Part shown: positions 1 through 7,931 of the stretch, in pieces
Layout of the letters: the number at the start of each line of letters is the position of its first letter
Position numbering within the stretch: the first letter of the stretch is position 1
Source of the DNA: DATBHM01 sp963772375
GTDB taxonomy: Bacteria > Actinomycetota > UBA4738 > JACQTL01
Reading direction: 5' to 3'
Assembly (NCBI GenBank): GCA_963772375.1
Contig: CAVYXG010000002.1
Span: 1 to 27,284 of the forward strand
DNA: 27,284 nucleotides
The notes under the pieces: model-generated
Told to the model about the DNA's origin: nothing
Databases searched by the model: none
The model's input: only the letters and a program-made list of their open reading frames with translations
Program-made: the position numbers and the translations under genes

Positions 1-76
1 GCTGGAGTAGCTCAGTCGGCAGAGCACCGCCATGGTAAGGCGGGGGTCGTGGGTTCGATTCCCACCTCCAGCTCCA
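1..76 (+). tRNA. thrT: tRNA-Thr (anticodon GGT)
   Basis: A complete cloverleaf can be folded. The acceptor stem pairs 1-7 with 66-72, the D stem is GCTC/GAGC, the anticodon stem CCGCC/GGCGG encloses the loop ATGGTAA with anticodon GGT at 34-36, and the T stem GTGGG/CCCAC encloses TTCGATT. The discriminator base is T at 73 and CCA is encoded at 74-76, unlike the other two tRNAs in this window. It begins at base 1, so its promoter lies outside the window. A tRNA-Thr followed by tRNA-Met upstream of rpmG and the had genes is the known mycobacterial order. Confidence 0.95.
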
Positions 77-156
77 AACCCAATCGGGGAACCAACACCC
101 GTAGCGAAGCCTGGGAGCGCTTCTCTCGTGGCCGAATGGGAGGGGGCGAGTACACC

Positions 157-606
157 GTGATCATCGAGATCCGAGGCCGCGACCTTCCCGGTCCAAGCTG
201 CGGACCCACGCCGGAGGGCGGCCGGTACCCGAACATCCACGTCGGCCTCGCCAGAGGGAACGACACGATCGACCTCGTACCCGGGGACGCCGAATCGGCG
301 CGGTGGGAGCTGGAGGTCAAGGTGAAGGACGGTCCGGACGGCGGGTTCGACTGCACTGGCCCGTCGGTGTTCGGTTCACCCGGACAACGGCATCTCGCCC
401 TTCGATGGGTCACGGTCGCGGACGACGGGTCGACGTCGGTCTTCCGGGCCGCCAAGCTCCGCCTCGACGACATCGATCCCGGCCTCCCCGAGGAGGCCAT
501 CGACCGGGGCGGGCGGCTGGTCGTATCGCTCGGTCTGACCGACGAGCGAGGCTGGCCTCGATGCGCAAGCGTTCGGCCGCCGCTCGTCACCTGGTCGGTC
601 GGCTGA
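157..606 (+). CDS. DUF5990-like small protein
   Basis: Predicted 149-residue cytoplasmic protein with no signal peptide or membrane segment. The pattern IxGRDLPGxxCG near the N-terminus, then NIHVGL, DLVPGDAxxARWELE, FRAAKLRLDDI and a C-terminal CASVRPPLVTWS resembles from memory the actinobacterial family DUF5990, whose function is unknown. I chose the GTG at 157 because a purine-rich Shine-Dalgarno stretch (138-146) lies about ten bases before it and family members start just before the IxIxGRDLPG segment. An in-frame ATG at 136 would add seven residues; a longer frame would run into the tRNA. It stands alone between tRNA-Thr and a convergent channel-like gene. The coding assignment is firm, the family call is moderate, and no function can be inferred. 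Confidence 0.8.
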   Translation: MIIEIRGRDLPGPSCGPTPEGGRYPNIHVGLARGNDTIDLVPGDAESARWELEVKVKDGPDGGFDCTGPSVFGSPGQRHLALRWVTVADDGSTSVFRAAKLRLDDIDPGLPEEAIDRGGRLVVSLGLTDERGWPRCASVRPPLVTWSVG

Positions 607-675
607 TCCCGGCGGTCGAAGAAGCATCCGCCAACGCACCCGGCCAGGTCAGACCGGCGGCGCGCTCATCCGGCG

Positions 676-689
676 TCGCCGAACGGCGA
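676..689. terminator. Small hairpin between convergent genes
   Basis: TCGCCG and CGGCGA form a perfect inverted repeat separated by AA, just before the stop codon of the minus-strand gene and 70 bases after the plus-strand stop at 606. It could stop transcription from either side, but there is no T tract and the stem is short, so this is only a candidate. Confidence 0.25.
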
Positions 690-690
690 G

Positions 691-2385
691 TCAGGCGTTC
701 GAAGCCCGAACGAGATCGAGCGGCCCGGCCACGATCAGACGGGCCCCGGACGGTATCGTCGCCGTGATCTCGGTCCCCGGCCGGATGCCGTGGCCGCGTT
801 CCCGGAATGCCACGACCCGGAGCCCGGTTGACGCCCACTCGGCCACGTCCGAAGCGGCCAAGGGCCGCGTGAGATCCAGGCGCCGTACGCCCATCTCCAA
901 CGCGTCCAACGAGAACGATCGCACGGCCTGCTCGTCCGTCGCCGCGCTGGCGAACGCCGTGGCCGCCGCCATCGAGGTGGAGAGCGTCGCGTCGATCCCG
1001 AGCGCCTGGGAGGCGTCCTGTGCGAAGTCCTCGTCGAACACCCGGGCCACGGTCCGGACGCGGGAGTTCACCGCTCGCGCCTGGAGGCAGATCTCGACGT
1101 TCAGCAGCTCGTCGCCCGTGACGGCGAACAGCAGCCCGGCACGCTCGAGCCCGGCCCGTTCGAGGTTCTCCCGGATCCGGGGGTCGCCCTGCACGAACGG
1201 CGTCCGGGTGGCGAGCGCGGTCGAGAAGCGCGGGTCCACCTCGCTGTCGATCGTCACCGTGGGCACGCCCATCTCGTGCAGGACCTGCTCCAACCGGTAG
1301 CCCACGTTGTCGAGGCCCGCGACCACCGCATGGCCCCGCAGCTTGGCGATCCGTCTCGCCTCACGTCGCTGCAGCCGGTCCTCGGTGACGGCCGCCGTGG
1401 CGAACGAGAACACCGCCCCCACCAGCACCCCGCTCGCGATCAGCGCGAGGATCGCGAAGACCTTCAGGCCCGCGTGGGTGGGGCTGCTCGGGTCGACGGG
1501 ACCGCTGCCGAACGCGGTGAGGATCGCCACGTAGAACGCGTGCACCGCCCCGATGTGCAGATCGATCGCGAACACGAGCACCATGGTCAGGAGCACCGCG
1601 ATCAGCAGGAACACGCTCGCGGCGAGCGGGCCGGTGAGGCGGCGCCGGAGCTCCCAGTGGCGCCGCTTCGCCTTGGGGAACCGGTCTCGGCCGGGTTCCG
1701 CGGCCGCCACTTCGGCGATCTTCAGAACGTGCGGCACCGGGCCGCCCACCGCGATGCGCTCGTCGGCGGCGACCTGCCGGTCGAGGTCCTGCACCGCCCG
1801 CCACGCCCCTCCGGCCGGCGCCTCGGCGAGCACCGCACAGCCGTACTTCGCCTCGATCTGCCGGACGGTGAGGCCGCCGAGCGACGAGTCCTTCGCGAGC
1901 TGCAGCCTCGCCATCGGCACCTCGGTGTCGCCGAGCCGCATGGTCTCGTCCACCTCGCCTCCCAGCCCGGCCACGACGAACGCCGGCGCCGCGAGGGCCG
2001 AGACGCTGAACGCCCGGCGGAGCTTGCCGTGGTGGGTGAGCTGCTCTGCCAGCGTCGGGTCGAACGCGCGCAGGACCAGCGGCACGTCGGGCGCGGCGGC
2101 GGTTCCGGCGACGACCGTGCGGAGATTCTCGAGGTCGTCCTCGCCCAGCGCCAGCAGACACTCGGCGCTGCCGATGCCGGCGTCCCGCATGACCTGCTCA
2201 CGGTCGCCGACCAGCTCGCCGACCCGAACCCGCGGGTCGAGCAGGTACCGCAGGTCCCCCTCGTCGGGATAGGCGAGCACGGCGACGTCGTCGCCCTCCT
2301 CCAGCAGGAGCTGCGCCACGCGAACCGAGAGCCGGCTGAGGCCGCCGATGATGTACGACGCCATGGGCCCGAGCAGGGTACGCAT
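691..2385 (-). CDS. Two-RCK, two-TM potassium-channel-like NAD-binding protein
   Basis: 564 residues. A TrkA-N Rossmann domain starts at residue 9 (YIIGGLSRLS) and is followed by a TrkA-C-like segment to about 230. A hydrophobic helix lies near 255-280, a pore-loop-like segment near 285-297, a second hydrophobic helix near 310-335, and a second Rossmann domain begins near 350 (VVAGLDNVGYR). This is the layout of ion-channel or transport proteins gated by RCK domains that bind NAD(H) or ions. The expected selectivity filter TVGYG is replaced by TAFGSG, so potassium conduction is uncertain and a sensory or degenerate role is possible. The ATG at 2385 and one seven codons later (2364) are both plausible starts. 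The gene diverges from tRNA-Met/tuf and converges on the DUF5990-like gene. Family assignment is good; substrate is inferred only. Confidence 0.8.
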   Translation of the reverse strand: MRTLLGPMASYIIGGLSRLSVRVAQLLLEEGDDVAVLAYPDEGDLRYLLDPRVRVGELVGDREQVMRDAGIGSAECLLALGEDDLENLRTVVAGTAAAPDVPLVLRAFDPTLAEQLTHHGKLRRAFSVSALAAPAFVVAGLGGEVDETMRLGDTEVPMARLQLAKDSSLGGLTVRQIEAKYGCAVLAEAPAGGAWRAVQDLDRQVAADERIAVGGPVPHVLKIAEVAAAEPGRDRFPKAKRRHWELRRRLTGPLAASVFLLIAVLLTMVLVFAIDLHIGAVHAFYVAILTAFGSGPVDPSSPTHAGLKVFAILALIASGVLVGAVFSFATAAVTEDRLQRREARRIAKLRGHAVVAGLDNVGYRLEQVLHEMGVPTVTIDSEVDPRFSTALATRTPFVQGDPRIRENLERAGLERAGLLFAVTGDELLNVEICLQARAVNSRVRTVARVFDEDFAQDASQALGIDATLSTSMAAATAFASAATDEQAVRSFSLDALEMGVRRLDLTRPLAASDVAEWASTGLRVVAFRERGHGIRPGTEITATIPSGARLIVAGPLDLVRASNA

Positions 2386-2414
2386 GGACCGGCCGAAAGG
2401 GAAGCAACCGGAAC

Positions 2415-2444
2415 ATGCCGTCCCACCTGCGGGGTCGGTACACT
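2415..2444 (+). promoter_or_regulatory. Candidate promoter for tRNA-Met-tuf-rpmG
   Basis: ATGCCG (2415-2420) and TACACT (2439-2444) are separated by 18 bases, close to the housekeeping sigma -35 and -10 elements. The predicted start of transcription near 2451 lies about 34 bases before the tRNA. The -35 match is partial. Confidence 0.5.
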
Positions 2445-2484
2445 TTCGCGGCTGGGGCCGGCCTCGCCGTGCCCGCCGCGCCGG

Positions 2485-2556
2485 GGCGGGGTAGCTCAGT
2501 GGCAGAGCAAGCGGCTCATAATCGCTGTGTCGGCGGTTCGAATCCGCCCCCCGCTA
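2485..2556 (+). tRNA. metT: tRNA-Met (anticodon CAT), probably elongator
   Basis: The acceptor stem GGCGGGG/CCCCGCT has a G-T pair at the end. The D stem is GCTC/GAGC, the anticodon stem AGCGG/TCGCT encloses CTCATAA with anticodon CAT at 2517-2519, and the T stem GGCGG/CCGCC encloses TTCGAAT. The discriminator is A at 2556 and CCA is not encoded. The paired first base and lack of three G-C pairs next to the anticodon loop argue against an initiator tRNA. A tRNA-Ile whose CAT is modified to lysidine cannot be fully excluded, but the place next to tRNA-Thr and before rpmG matches metT in mycobacteria. Confidence 0.85.
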
Positions 2557-2587
2557 CGCAGGTCGTCGATCAGGGAGAGATTCAGGG

Positions 2588-3772
<1,185 letters not shown>

Positions 3773-3800
3773 CCTCGAGGCCGATCAAGGAACCGACGAC

Positions 3801-3965
3801 ATGCCGAAGACCGACAACCGACCGACGATCACGATGGCCTGCACGGAGTGCAAGCGCCGGAACTACGTGACCGAGAAGAACCGCCAGAACGACCGCGACC
3901 GGCTCGAGTTCAAGAAGTACTGCCGGTGGTGCCGCGGGCACACGCTGCACCGCGAGACGCGCTGA
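3801..3965 (+). CDS. rpmG: 50S ribosomal protein L33
   Basis: 54 residues, a typical length. It contains two CxxC pairs, C14/C17 and C41/C44, so it is a zinc-binding (C+) form, and it ends in the family-typical HRETR. The ATG at 3801 gives a 13-residue lead before the first cysteine, similar to mycobacterial RpmG2; an internal ATG at 3834 would remove most of this lead. It follows tuf closely and is probably cotranscribed with it. Neighbour order tRNA-Met, rpmG, then had genes and secE fits the actinobacterial pattern, interrupted here by two minus-strand genes. Confidence 0.95.
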   Translation: MPKTDNRPTITMACTECKRRNYVTEKNRQNDRDRLEFKKYCRWCRGHTLHRETR

Positions 3966-3973
3966 CGGCGCTG

Positions 3974-4009
3974 CCGGGAGTTCCCGGTGAGATCGGCCGA
4001 CCGGCCGGT
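3974..4009. terminator. Candidate bidirectional terminator after rpmG and the oxidase gene
   Basis: The 45-base gap between the convergent stops holds two GC-rich inverted repeats: CCGGGA/TCCCGG (3974-3987) and the perfect palindrome ACCGGCCGGT (4000-4009). Neither is followed by a T tract, so termination is inferred from position and folding only. Confidence 0.3.
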
Positions 4010-4010
4010 G

Positions 4011-5225
4011 TCAGCCGTCGAGCGTGCCCAGCACCGCCCGGGCGATGTGCGTGCCGATCGCGAGCGACGCGGTGGCGGCCGGGGACGGGACGTTCAGGAC
4101 GTGCACGGCTCGGTCGGACCTCGCGATGAAGAAGTCGTCCAGCAGCCGGCCGTCCCGTCCCACCGCCTGCGCGCGCACGCCGGCGGGAGCGGGGAGGAGG
4201 TCGTCGGGACCGACGTCCGGGACCAGCCGGGCCACCGAGCCGGCGAACCGGGTGCGGCTGAGCGACCGGGCCGCCTCCCCGAGGCCGGTCCGCCAGAACC
4301 GCCGTCCCAGCCGCAGCGTGCCCCCGAAGGCCAGCGCGTCCCACAGGTCGCGCGCGTCGACGTTCCTCCACGTGTAGCCCTCGCGCGCCAGGGCGAGCAC
4401 CGCGTTCGGCCCGGCGTGGACACCACCGTGCACACCCCGGGTCAGGTGGACGCCGAGGAACGGGAACGCCGGGTCCGGGACCGGGTAGACGAGGCCCCGC
4501 ACGAGGTGTTCCCGATCCTCCCGGAGCGAGAAGAACTCACCTCGGAACGGGACGATCCGGAGGCCGGGTCGAACGCCGTCCATGGCGGCGACGCGATCGG
4601 CCTGCAGGCCGGCGCAGTTCACGGCCACGCGGGCGGAGATCTCTCCCGTCCCGGTCCGGACGACCACATTGCCGGGGATGCGGCGGAGCCCCGAGACCTC
4701 CGCACCGAACACGATCGAGCCTCCCGCGGAGCGGACCCGCCGGCCCATGGCTTCCGTCACCTCCGTGTAGTCCACGCTGGACGTGGTGGGGGAGTGGAGG
4801 GCGGCGATGCCCCGGGCGGCCGGCTCGAGCTCGTGCAGCTCCTCCGGGCCGATCCGGCGAACGCCGGGGACGCCGTTCGCAACGCCCCGGGCCAGGAGCT
4901 CCCGCAGCGCGGGCTCCTCGTCGGGTCGCGTGGCCACGATCACCTTGCCGAACCGGGCGACCGCGATCGACTCCTCCGAGCAGAACTCGAGCAGCCGCCC
5001 GACGCCGGCACGGCAGAGCACGGCCTTGGCGGACCCGGGCCGGTAGTAGATTCCCGAGTGAATGACCCCGCTGTTCCGTCCGGTCTGGTGGCGGGCCAGG
5101 GCGGGTTCCTTCTCGAGGACCGTCAGGCCGATGCCCGGGCGCGCATCCGTGAGGGCCATCGCGGTCGCCATCCCCACGATCCCGCCGCCGACCACCACGA
5201 CGTCCACGTCGCCGGTCCCACTCAT
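4011..5225 (-). CDS. lhgO: L-2-hydroxyglutarate oxidase (FAD-dependent)
   Basis: 404-residue flavoprotein of the DAO (glycine/D-amino-acid oxidase-like) superfamily. The FAD dinucleotide-binding motif GGGIVG is at 13-18, followed by the LhgO-characteristic RNSGVIHSGIYY segment, the NCAGLQADR segment that closes the flavin fold, and a C-terminal PSPAATASLAIG. Members oxidise L-2-hydroxyglutarate to 2-oxoglutarate and pass electrons to oxygen or the membrane quinone pool. I chose the ATG at 5225 because GGAGGGG lies 11 bases upstream on this strand. An ATG at 5252, two bases after the response-regulator stop, would add nine residues and couple the two genes. It is downstream of, and probably cotranscribed with, the response regulator. 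The family call is strong; the physiological substrate is by homology. Confidence 0.88.
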   Translation of the reverse strand: MSGTGDVDVVVVGGGIVGMATAMALTDARPGIGLTVLEKEPALARHQTGRNSGVIHSGIYYRPGSAKAVLCRAGVGRLLEFCSEESIAVARFGKVIVATRPDEEPALRELLARGVANGVPGVRRIGPEELHELEPAARGIAALHSPTTSSVDYTEVTEAMGRRVRSAGGSIVFGAEVSGLRRIPGNVVVRTGTGEISARVAVNCAGLQADRVAAMDGVRPGLRIVPFRGEFFSLREDREHLVRGLVYPVPDPAFPFLGVHLTRGVHGGVHAGPNAVLALAREGYTWRNVDARDLWDALAFGGTLRLGRRFWRTGLGEAARSLSRTRFAGSVARLVPDVGPDDLLPAPAGVRAQAVGRDGRLLDDFFIARSDRAVHVLNVPSPAATASLAIGTHIARAVLGTLDG

Positions 5226-5254
5226 GTCGCGCGGTGCCCCTCCATCGTCCATGG

Positions 5255-5923
5255 TCAGCGCGCGCTGACCTTGCCGTGGCGAATGGCGAACGCCAGCGCC
5301 TCCGTCTTCGAGTGCACGCCGAGCTTCATGATCACGTTCTGCACGTGGGTCCGGAGCGTCGCGGGTGACATCCCGAGCTGGGCCGCGATCACCCGGGGCG
5401 GGTCGCCGTTGGCCATGGCCTGGAGGACCTCGAGCTCGCGGGGGGTGAGGCGTTCGGCCCGCTGCTGCGCCGTGGCCTGCTCGGCGCGCCGGTGGTGGAG
5501 CCGTCCCATCAGCCGGCGGCGTTCCCGGGGGCCGAGCAGGTCCATTCCCGTGGCGGCCCGGCGCACGAGGTCGCCCACCGCGGCGACGGGCTCGTACTTC
5601 GAGAGGTAGCCGGCGGCGCCGGCCTCGACGATCCGGGCGAGGGTCAGGTCCGTCTGCTCCGTGACGAGCCCGAGCACGGCGGTGTCCGGCGAGCCCTTCA
5701 TCACGTCGCGCACGGCCGCCGTGGGATCCTTCCCGGGGATGTCGAGGTCGACGAGGGCGACGTGCGGCGCCAGCTTCGAGGCGGTTCCCTCCACGTCGTC
5801 GTAGCCGGTCGCGATGCCGGTGACGAGCACCCCGTCCTCGGTGTCGAGCGCCACCCGCAGGGCCTCTGCGAACATGCGGTGGTCGTCGACGATCAGGACA
5901 CGGATCAGTGCGGGGGCAGCCAT
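5255..5923 (-). CDS. NarL/LuxR-type response regulator
   Basis: 222 residues. The receiver domain (about 6-125) shows the acidic pair D13/D14, the phosphorylation site D59 within LVDLDIPG, T88 and K109 in GYLSK. A LuxR-type helix-turn-helix occupies about 155-215 (LTPRELEVLQAMANG, then a recognition helix near TLRTHVQNVIMKLG). It should bind DNA as a phosphorylated dimer. No histidine kinase is encoded nearby, so it is an orphan in this window. The stop lies only 29 bases before the chosen oxidase start, suggesting an operon and perhaps control of 2-hydroxyglutarate use, which is an inference. The ATG at 5923 has a purine stretch directly before it, too close for an ideal ribosome-binding site; no better start is seen. 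It diverges from fabG. Confidence 0.88.
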   Translation of the reverse strand: MAAPALIRVLIVDDHRMFAEALRVALDTEDGVLVTGIATGYDDVEGTASKLAPHVALVDLDIPGKDPTAAVRDVMKGSPDTAVLGLVTEQTDLTLARIVEAGAAGYLSKYEPVAAVGDLVRRAATGMDLLGPRERRRLMGRLHHRRAEQATAQQRAERLTPRELEVLQAMANGDPPRVIAAQLGMSPATLRTHVQNVIMKLGVHSKTEALAFAIRHGKVSAR

Positions 5924-5962
5924 TCCACCGACATCGTAGGGCCCGCCGGGGCGGCGCCGAAG

Positions 5963-5992
5963 TTGCTCCGCCCAGTTCCCGTTCGGTACCGT
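5963..5992 (+). promoter_or_regulatory. Candidate promoter for fabG-hadA-hadB
   Basis: TTGCTC (5963-5968) and TACCGT (5987-5992) are spaced by 18 bases in the 190-base region between divergent genes. The match to consensus is weak. The predicted leader to the fabG start would be about 115 bases. The same 13 bases that cover the -10 (5981-5993) recur before the XRE gene at 23151-23163. Confidence 0.3.
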
Positions 5993-6113
5993 AACCGGAC
6001 CCCAGCGCCCCGGGGAGACCCGGCTCCTGCCGCCCGTGGCCGCAAGGAGATCCCGGGTCACCGGCGCGGCGCCCATCCGCCGCGACGAGCCCCAGGCTGA
6101 TAGGAGGAAACGC

Positions 6114-6920
6114 GTGGCTCGACTGGAGGGCAGGGTCGCCATCGTGACCGGTGCCGGACGAGGCATCGGGCGGGCGACGGCCGAGCGGCTGGCCAGGGAG
6201 GGCGCGGCGGTCGTGGTGAACGACGTCGACCCCGATCCGGCCAACGAGGCCGCACAGGCCATCAAGGACTCGGGGGGGGCGGCGCAGGTCTCGACCCACG
6301 ACACGGTCGAGCTCGGCCAGGCCCAGGCCATGGTGGCCGCCGCGGTCGAGGAGTTCGGGCAGGTCGACATCCTCGTCAACAACGCCGGCATCACCCGAGA
6401 CAAGACGTTCCACAACCTCGACGACGACCTCTGGGACTTCGTCCTCGACGTGAACCTCAAGACGGCGTTCCACTCCTCGCTGGCGACCGTGCAGCACATG
6501 CGCACCAAGGCCAAGGAGGAGATGAGCACCCAGGGCCGGCCCGCGTACCACCGCAAGATCGCGTTCACGACGTCGTCGGCGTTCCTGCAGGGGAACGCCG
6601 GACAGGCGAACTACACGGCGGCCAAGGGCGGCATCGTCGGCCTCATGCGGACCCTGGCCCGCGAGCTGGGGCCGTTCCACATCAACTCGAACGCCGTCGC
6701 GCCGGGGTTCATCGAGACCCGGCTGACCGCGGCCAAGGGCGAGGGCTCGGACGTGGGGATTCCAGAGCCGAGCCGGCAGATGGCGCTGATGATCATCGCC
6801 CTCGGATACGCGGGGCAGCCCGAGGACGTCGCGAACGTGCACGCGTTCCTCGCTTCGACGGACGCCGACTACGTGTCCGGCGCGGTCATCCCCGTGACCG
6901 GCGCCATGCTGGGGGCGTGA
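6114..6920 (+). CDS. fabG: Short-chain dehydrogenase, FabG-like 3-ketoacyl reductase
   Basis: 268 residues of the classical SDR family. It shows the NAD(P)-binding TGAGRGIG at 12-19, NNAG at 89-92, N114, S155 and the catalytic Y167xxxK171. D37 at the end of the second strand suggests a preference for NADH or a 3-hydroxyacyl-CoA dehydrogenase-like use, so a role in beta-oxidation is a fair alternative to fatty-acid synthesis. The start is GTG at 6114, set by the strong ribosome-binding site TAGGAGGAAA at 6101-6110. Seven bases separate it from the hadA-like gene, and the three-gene order reductase, dehydratase subunit A, dehydratase subunit B forms one operon. The context of dehydratases supports work on acyl chains; the exact carrier (ACP or CoA) is not shown by the sequence. 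Confidence 0.88.
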   Translation: MARLEGRVAIVTGAGRGIGRATAERLAREGAAVVVNDVDPDPANEAAQAIKDSGGAAQVSTHDTVELGQAQAMVAAAVEEFGQVDILVNNAGITRDKTFHNLDDDLWDFVLDVNLKTAFHSSLATVQHMRTKAKEEMSTQGRPAYHRKIAFTTSSAFLQGNAGQANYTAAKGGIVGLMRTLARELGPFHINSNAVAPGFIETRLTAAKGEGSDVGIPEPSRQMALMIIALGYAGQPEDVANVHAFLASTDADYVSGAVIPVTGAMLGA

Positions 6921-6927
6921 GGCCGCG

Positions 6928-7380
6928 ATGCCGCTGAACGCCTCCCTGATCGGCAAGACCTACGAGCAGATCGACTACACGGTCGAACGCGACGCGGTGA
7001 ACCGGTTCGTCGATGCGGTCGGGGAGCAGGATCCGATCTACCGCGACCCCGAGGCCGCGAGGGCCGCGGGCTTCGCGGAGCAGGTCGCCCCGCCGACGTT
7101 CATCACGGTCATCCAGATCATGACGAGCGGGCAGGTCGTGCTCGACCAGGAGCTCGGCCTCGACTACTCTCGTGTGGTCCACGGCGAGCAGGCCTACCGG
7201 TACGAGCGTCCGCTCGTCGTCGGCGACGTCATCGAGGCCACGCCCCGGCTCGCCAACATCGAGACCAAGCGATCGAACGAGTTCCTGACGATCACCTCGG
7301 AGGTCCACGACGCGGCCTCGGGCGACCTCGTGCTCACGACGCGCTCGACGCTGATCTCCCGCGGGACGGGGGGTGCCTAG
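6928..7380 (+). CDS. hadA: (3R)-hydroxyacyl-ACP dehydratase subunit HadA-like
   Basis: 150 residues with the N-terminal MaoC-like/FAS1 dehydratase hot-dog fold. The pattern of an opening NASLIGKTY, then VERDAVNRFVDAVGEQDP, APPTFITV, HGEQAYRYERPLVVGD and closing LTTRSTLISR follows mycobacterial HadA, which stabilises substrate binding while HadB supplies the catalytic residues. It lies between fabG and the catalytic subunit gene, with only two bases before the latter, so the two products should form a heterodimer that dehydrates 3-hydroxyacyl chains to trans-2-enoyl chains. The same genes occupy the same place, before tRNA-Trp and secE, in mycobacteria. The sequence cannot tell whether the substrate is an ordinary fatty acid or a longer lipid precursor. 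Confidence 0.85.
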   Translation: MPLNASLIGKTYEQIDYTVERDAVNRFVDAVGEQDPIYRDPEAARAAGFAEQVAPPTFITVIQIMTSGQVVLDQELGLDYSRVVHGEQAYRYERPLVVGDVIEATPRLANIETKRSNEFLTITSEVHDAASGDLVLTTRSTLISRGTGGA

Positions 7381-7382
7381 CC

Positions 7383-7811
7383 ATGGCCGCCAAGGTGGGC
7401 TTCGACGACCTGAAGGTCGGCGACGAGATCCCCGTCCGGTCCAAGGTGGTCAGGCGCGAGGAGGTCAAGGCCTACGCCGACGCCTCCGGCGACCAGAACC
7501 CGATCCACCAGGACGAGAGCTTCGCGAAGATGGTCGGCCTGCCGGGCATCATCGCGCACGGCATGTTCACGATGGCCCACCTGACCTCGACGCTGACCTC
7601 GTGGTTGGGAGACCCGGCGGCCCTCGCGGCGATCGACGTCCAGTTCCGCGCGGTCGTCGAGATGGACGAGACCATCGAAGCGGGAGGAACCGTCGCCGAG
7701 CTCGACCCGGATGCCCGCACGGCGAAGCTGGACGTGTGGGTCCGGCTCGAGCGCGGGGGGGTGACGCTCTATCCGATCAAGAACTCGACGGCCGAGGTCC
7801 GCCTGGGCTGA
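7383..7811 (+). CDS. hadB: (3R)-hydroxyacyl-ACP dehydratase catalytic subunit HadB-like
   Basis: 142 residues, the same length as mycobacterial HadB. The hydratase-2 motif is intact: ASGDQNPIHQDE with catalytic D37 and H42, followed by VGLPGIIAHGMFTMA, which forms part of the substrate tunnel. With the preceding HadA-like subunit it should dehydrate 3-hydroxyacyl thioesters in the cytoplasm. The ATG lies two bases after the hadA stop, implying translational coupling. A third subunit gene (hadC), present in mycobacteria, is absent here; the next gene is a sigma factor behind a hairpin and a palindrome. Assignment to the family is strong, the exact pathway is inferred from neighbours. Confidence 0.9.
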   Translation: MAAKVGFDDLKVGDEIPVRSKVVRREEVKAYADASGDQNPIHQDESFAKMVGLPGIIAHGMFTMAHLTSTLTSWLGDPAALAAIDVQFRAVVEMDETIEAGGTVAELDPDARTAKLDVWVRLERGGVTLYPIKNSTAEVRLG

Positions 7812-7838
7812 CGTCGTCACACGCAATCGAGCCGACGA

Positions 7839-7861
7839 GGGGCGGGCCGCGGGCCCGCCTC
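7839..7861 (+). terminator. GC-rich hairpin after hadB
   Basis: GGCGGGCC (7841-7848) and GGCCCGCC (7852-7859) pair perfectly around a three-base loop, and flanking bases extend the stem by a wobble and one more pair. It lies 30 bases after the hadB stop. There is no T tract, as is common for candidate actinobacterial terminators. Confidence 0.55.
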
Positions 7862-7895
7862 CGTCGTACGGGGGAGTTTCCTACTCGCGCGTAAC

Positions 7896-7909
7896 CTACC
7901 GGCCGGTAG
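7896..7909. promoter_or_regulatory. Perfect 14-bp palindrome, candidate operator
   Basis: CTACCGGCCGGTAG reads the same on both strands and lies 22 bases before the start codon of the ECF sigma gene. Two-fold symmetric sites of this form are typical for dimeric repressors such as TetR-type proteins, but no such regulator gene is nearby. It may also simply fold in the RNA leader. Confidence 0.4.
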
Positions 7910-7931
7910 CGGAGTCGAACCGAGGTGCCGG

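Noticed and set aside
2485..2556. tRNA-Ile with lysidine-modified CAT anticodon
   Set aside because: The anticodon alone permits it, but the position beside tRNA-Thr and before rpmG and the overall form fit elongator tRNA-Met better.
4011..6956. Open frame of 981 codons on the minus strand
   Set aside because: Only its last part is the real oxidase gene. The upstream part is antisense to fabG and to a different frame of the response regulator, a usual effect of GC-rich DNA with few stop codons.
7871..7896. ECF-type self-activated promoter before the sigma gene (GGAGTTT and CGTAAC)
   Set aside because: The two boxes are only about 11-13 bases apart, too close for the 16-17 bases of known ECF promoters.
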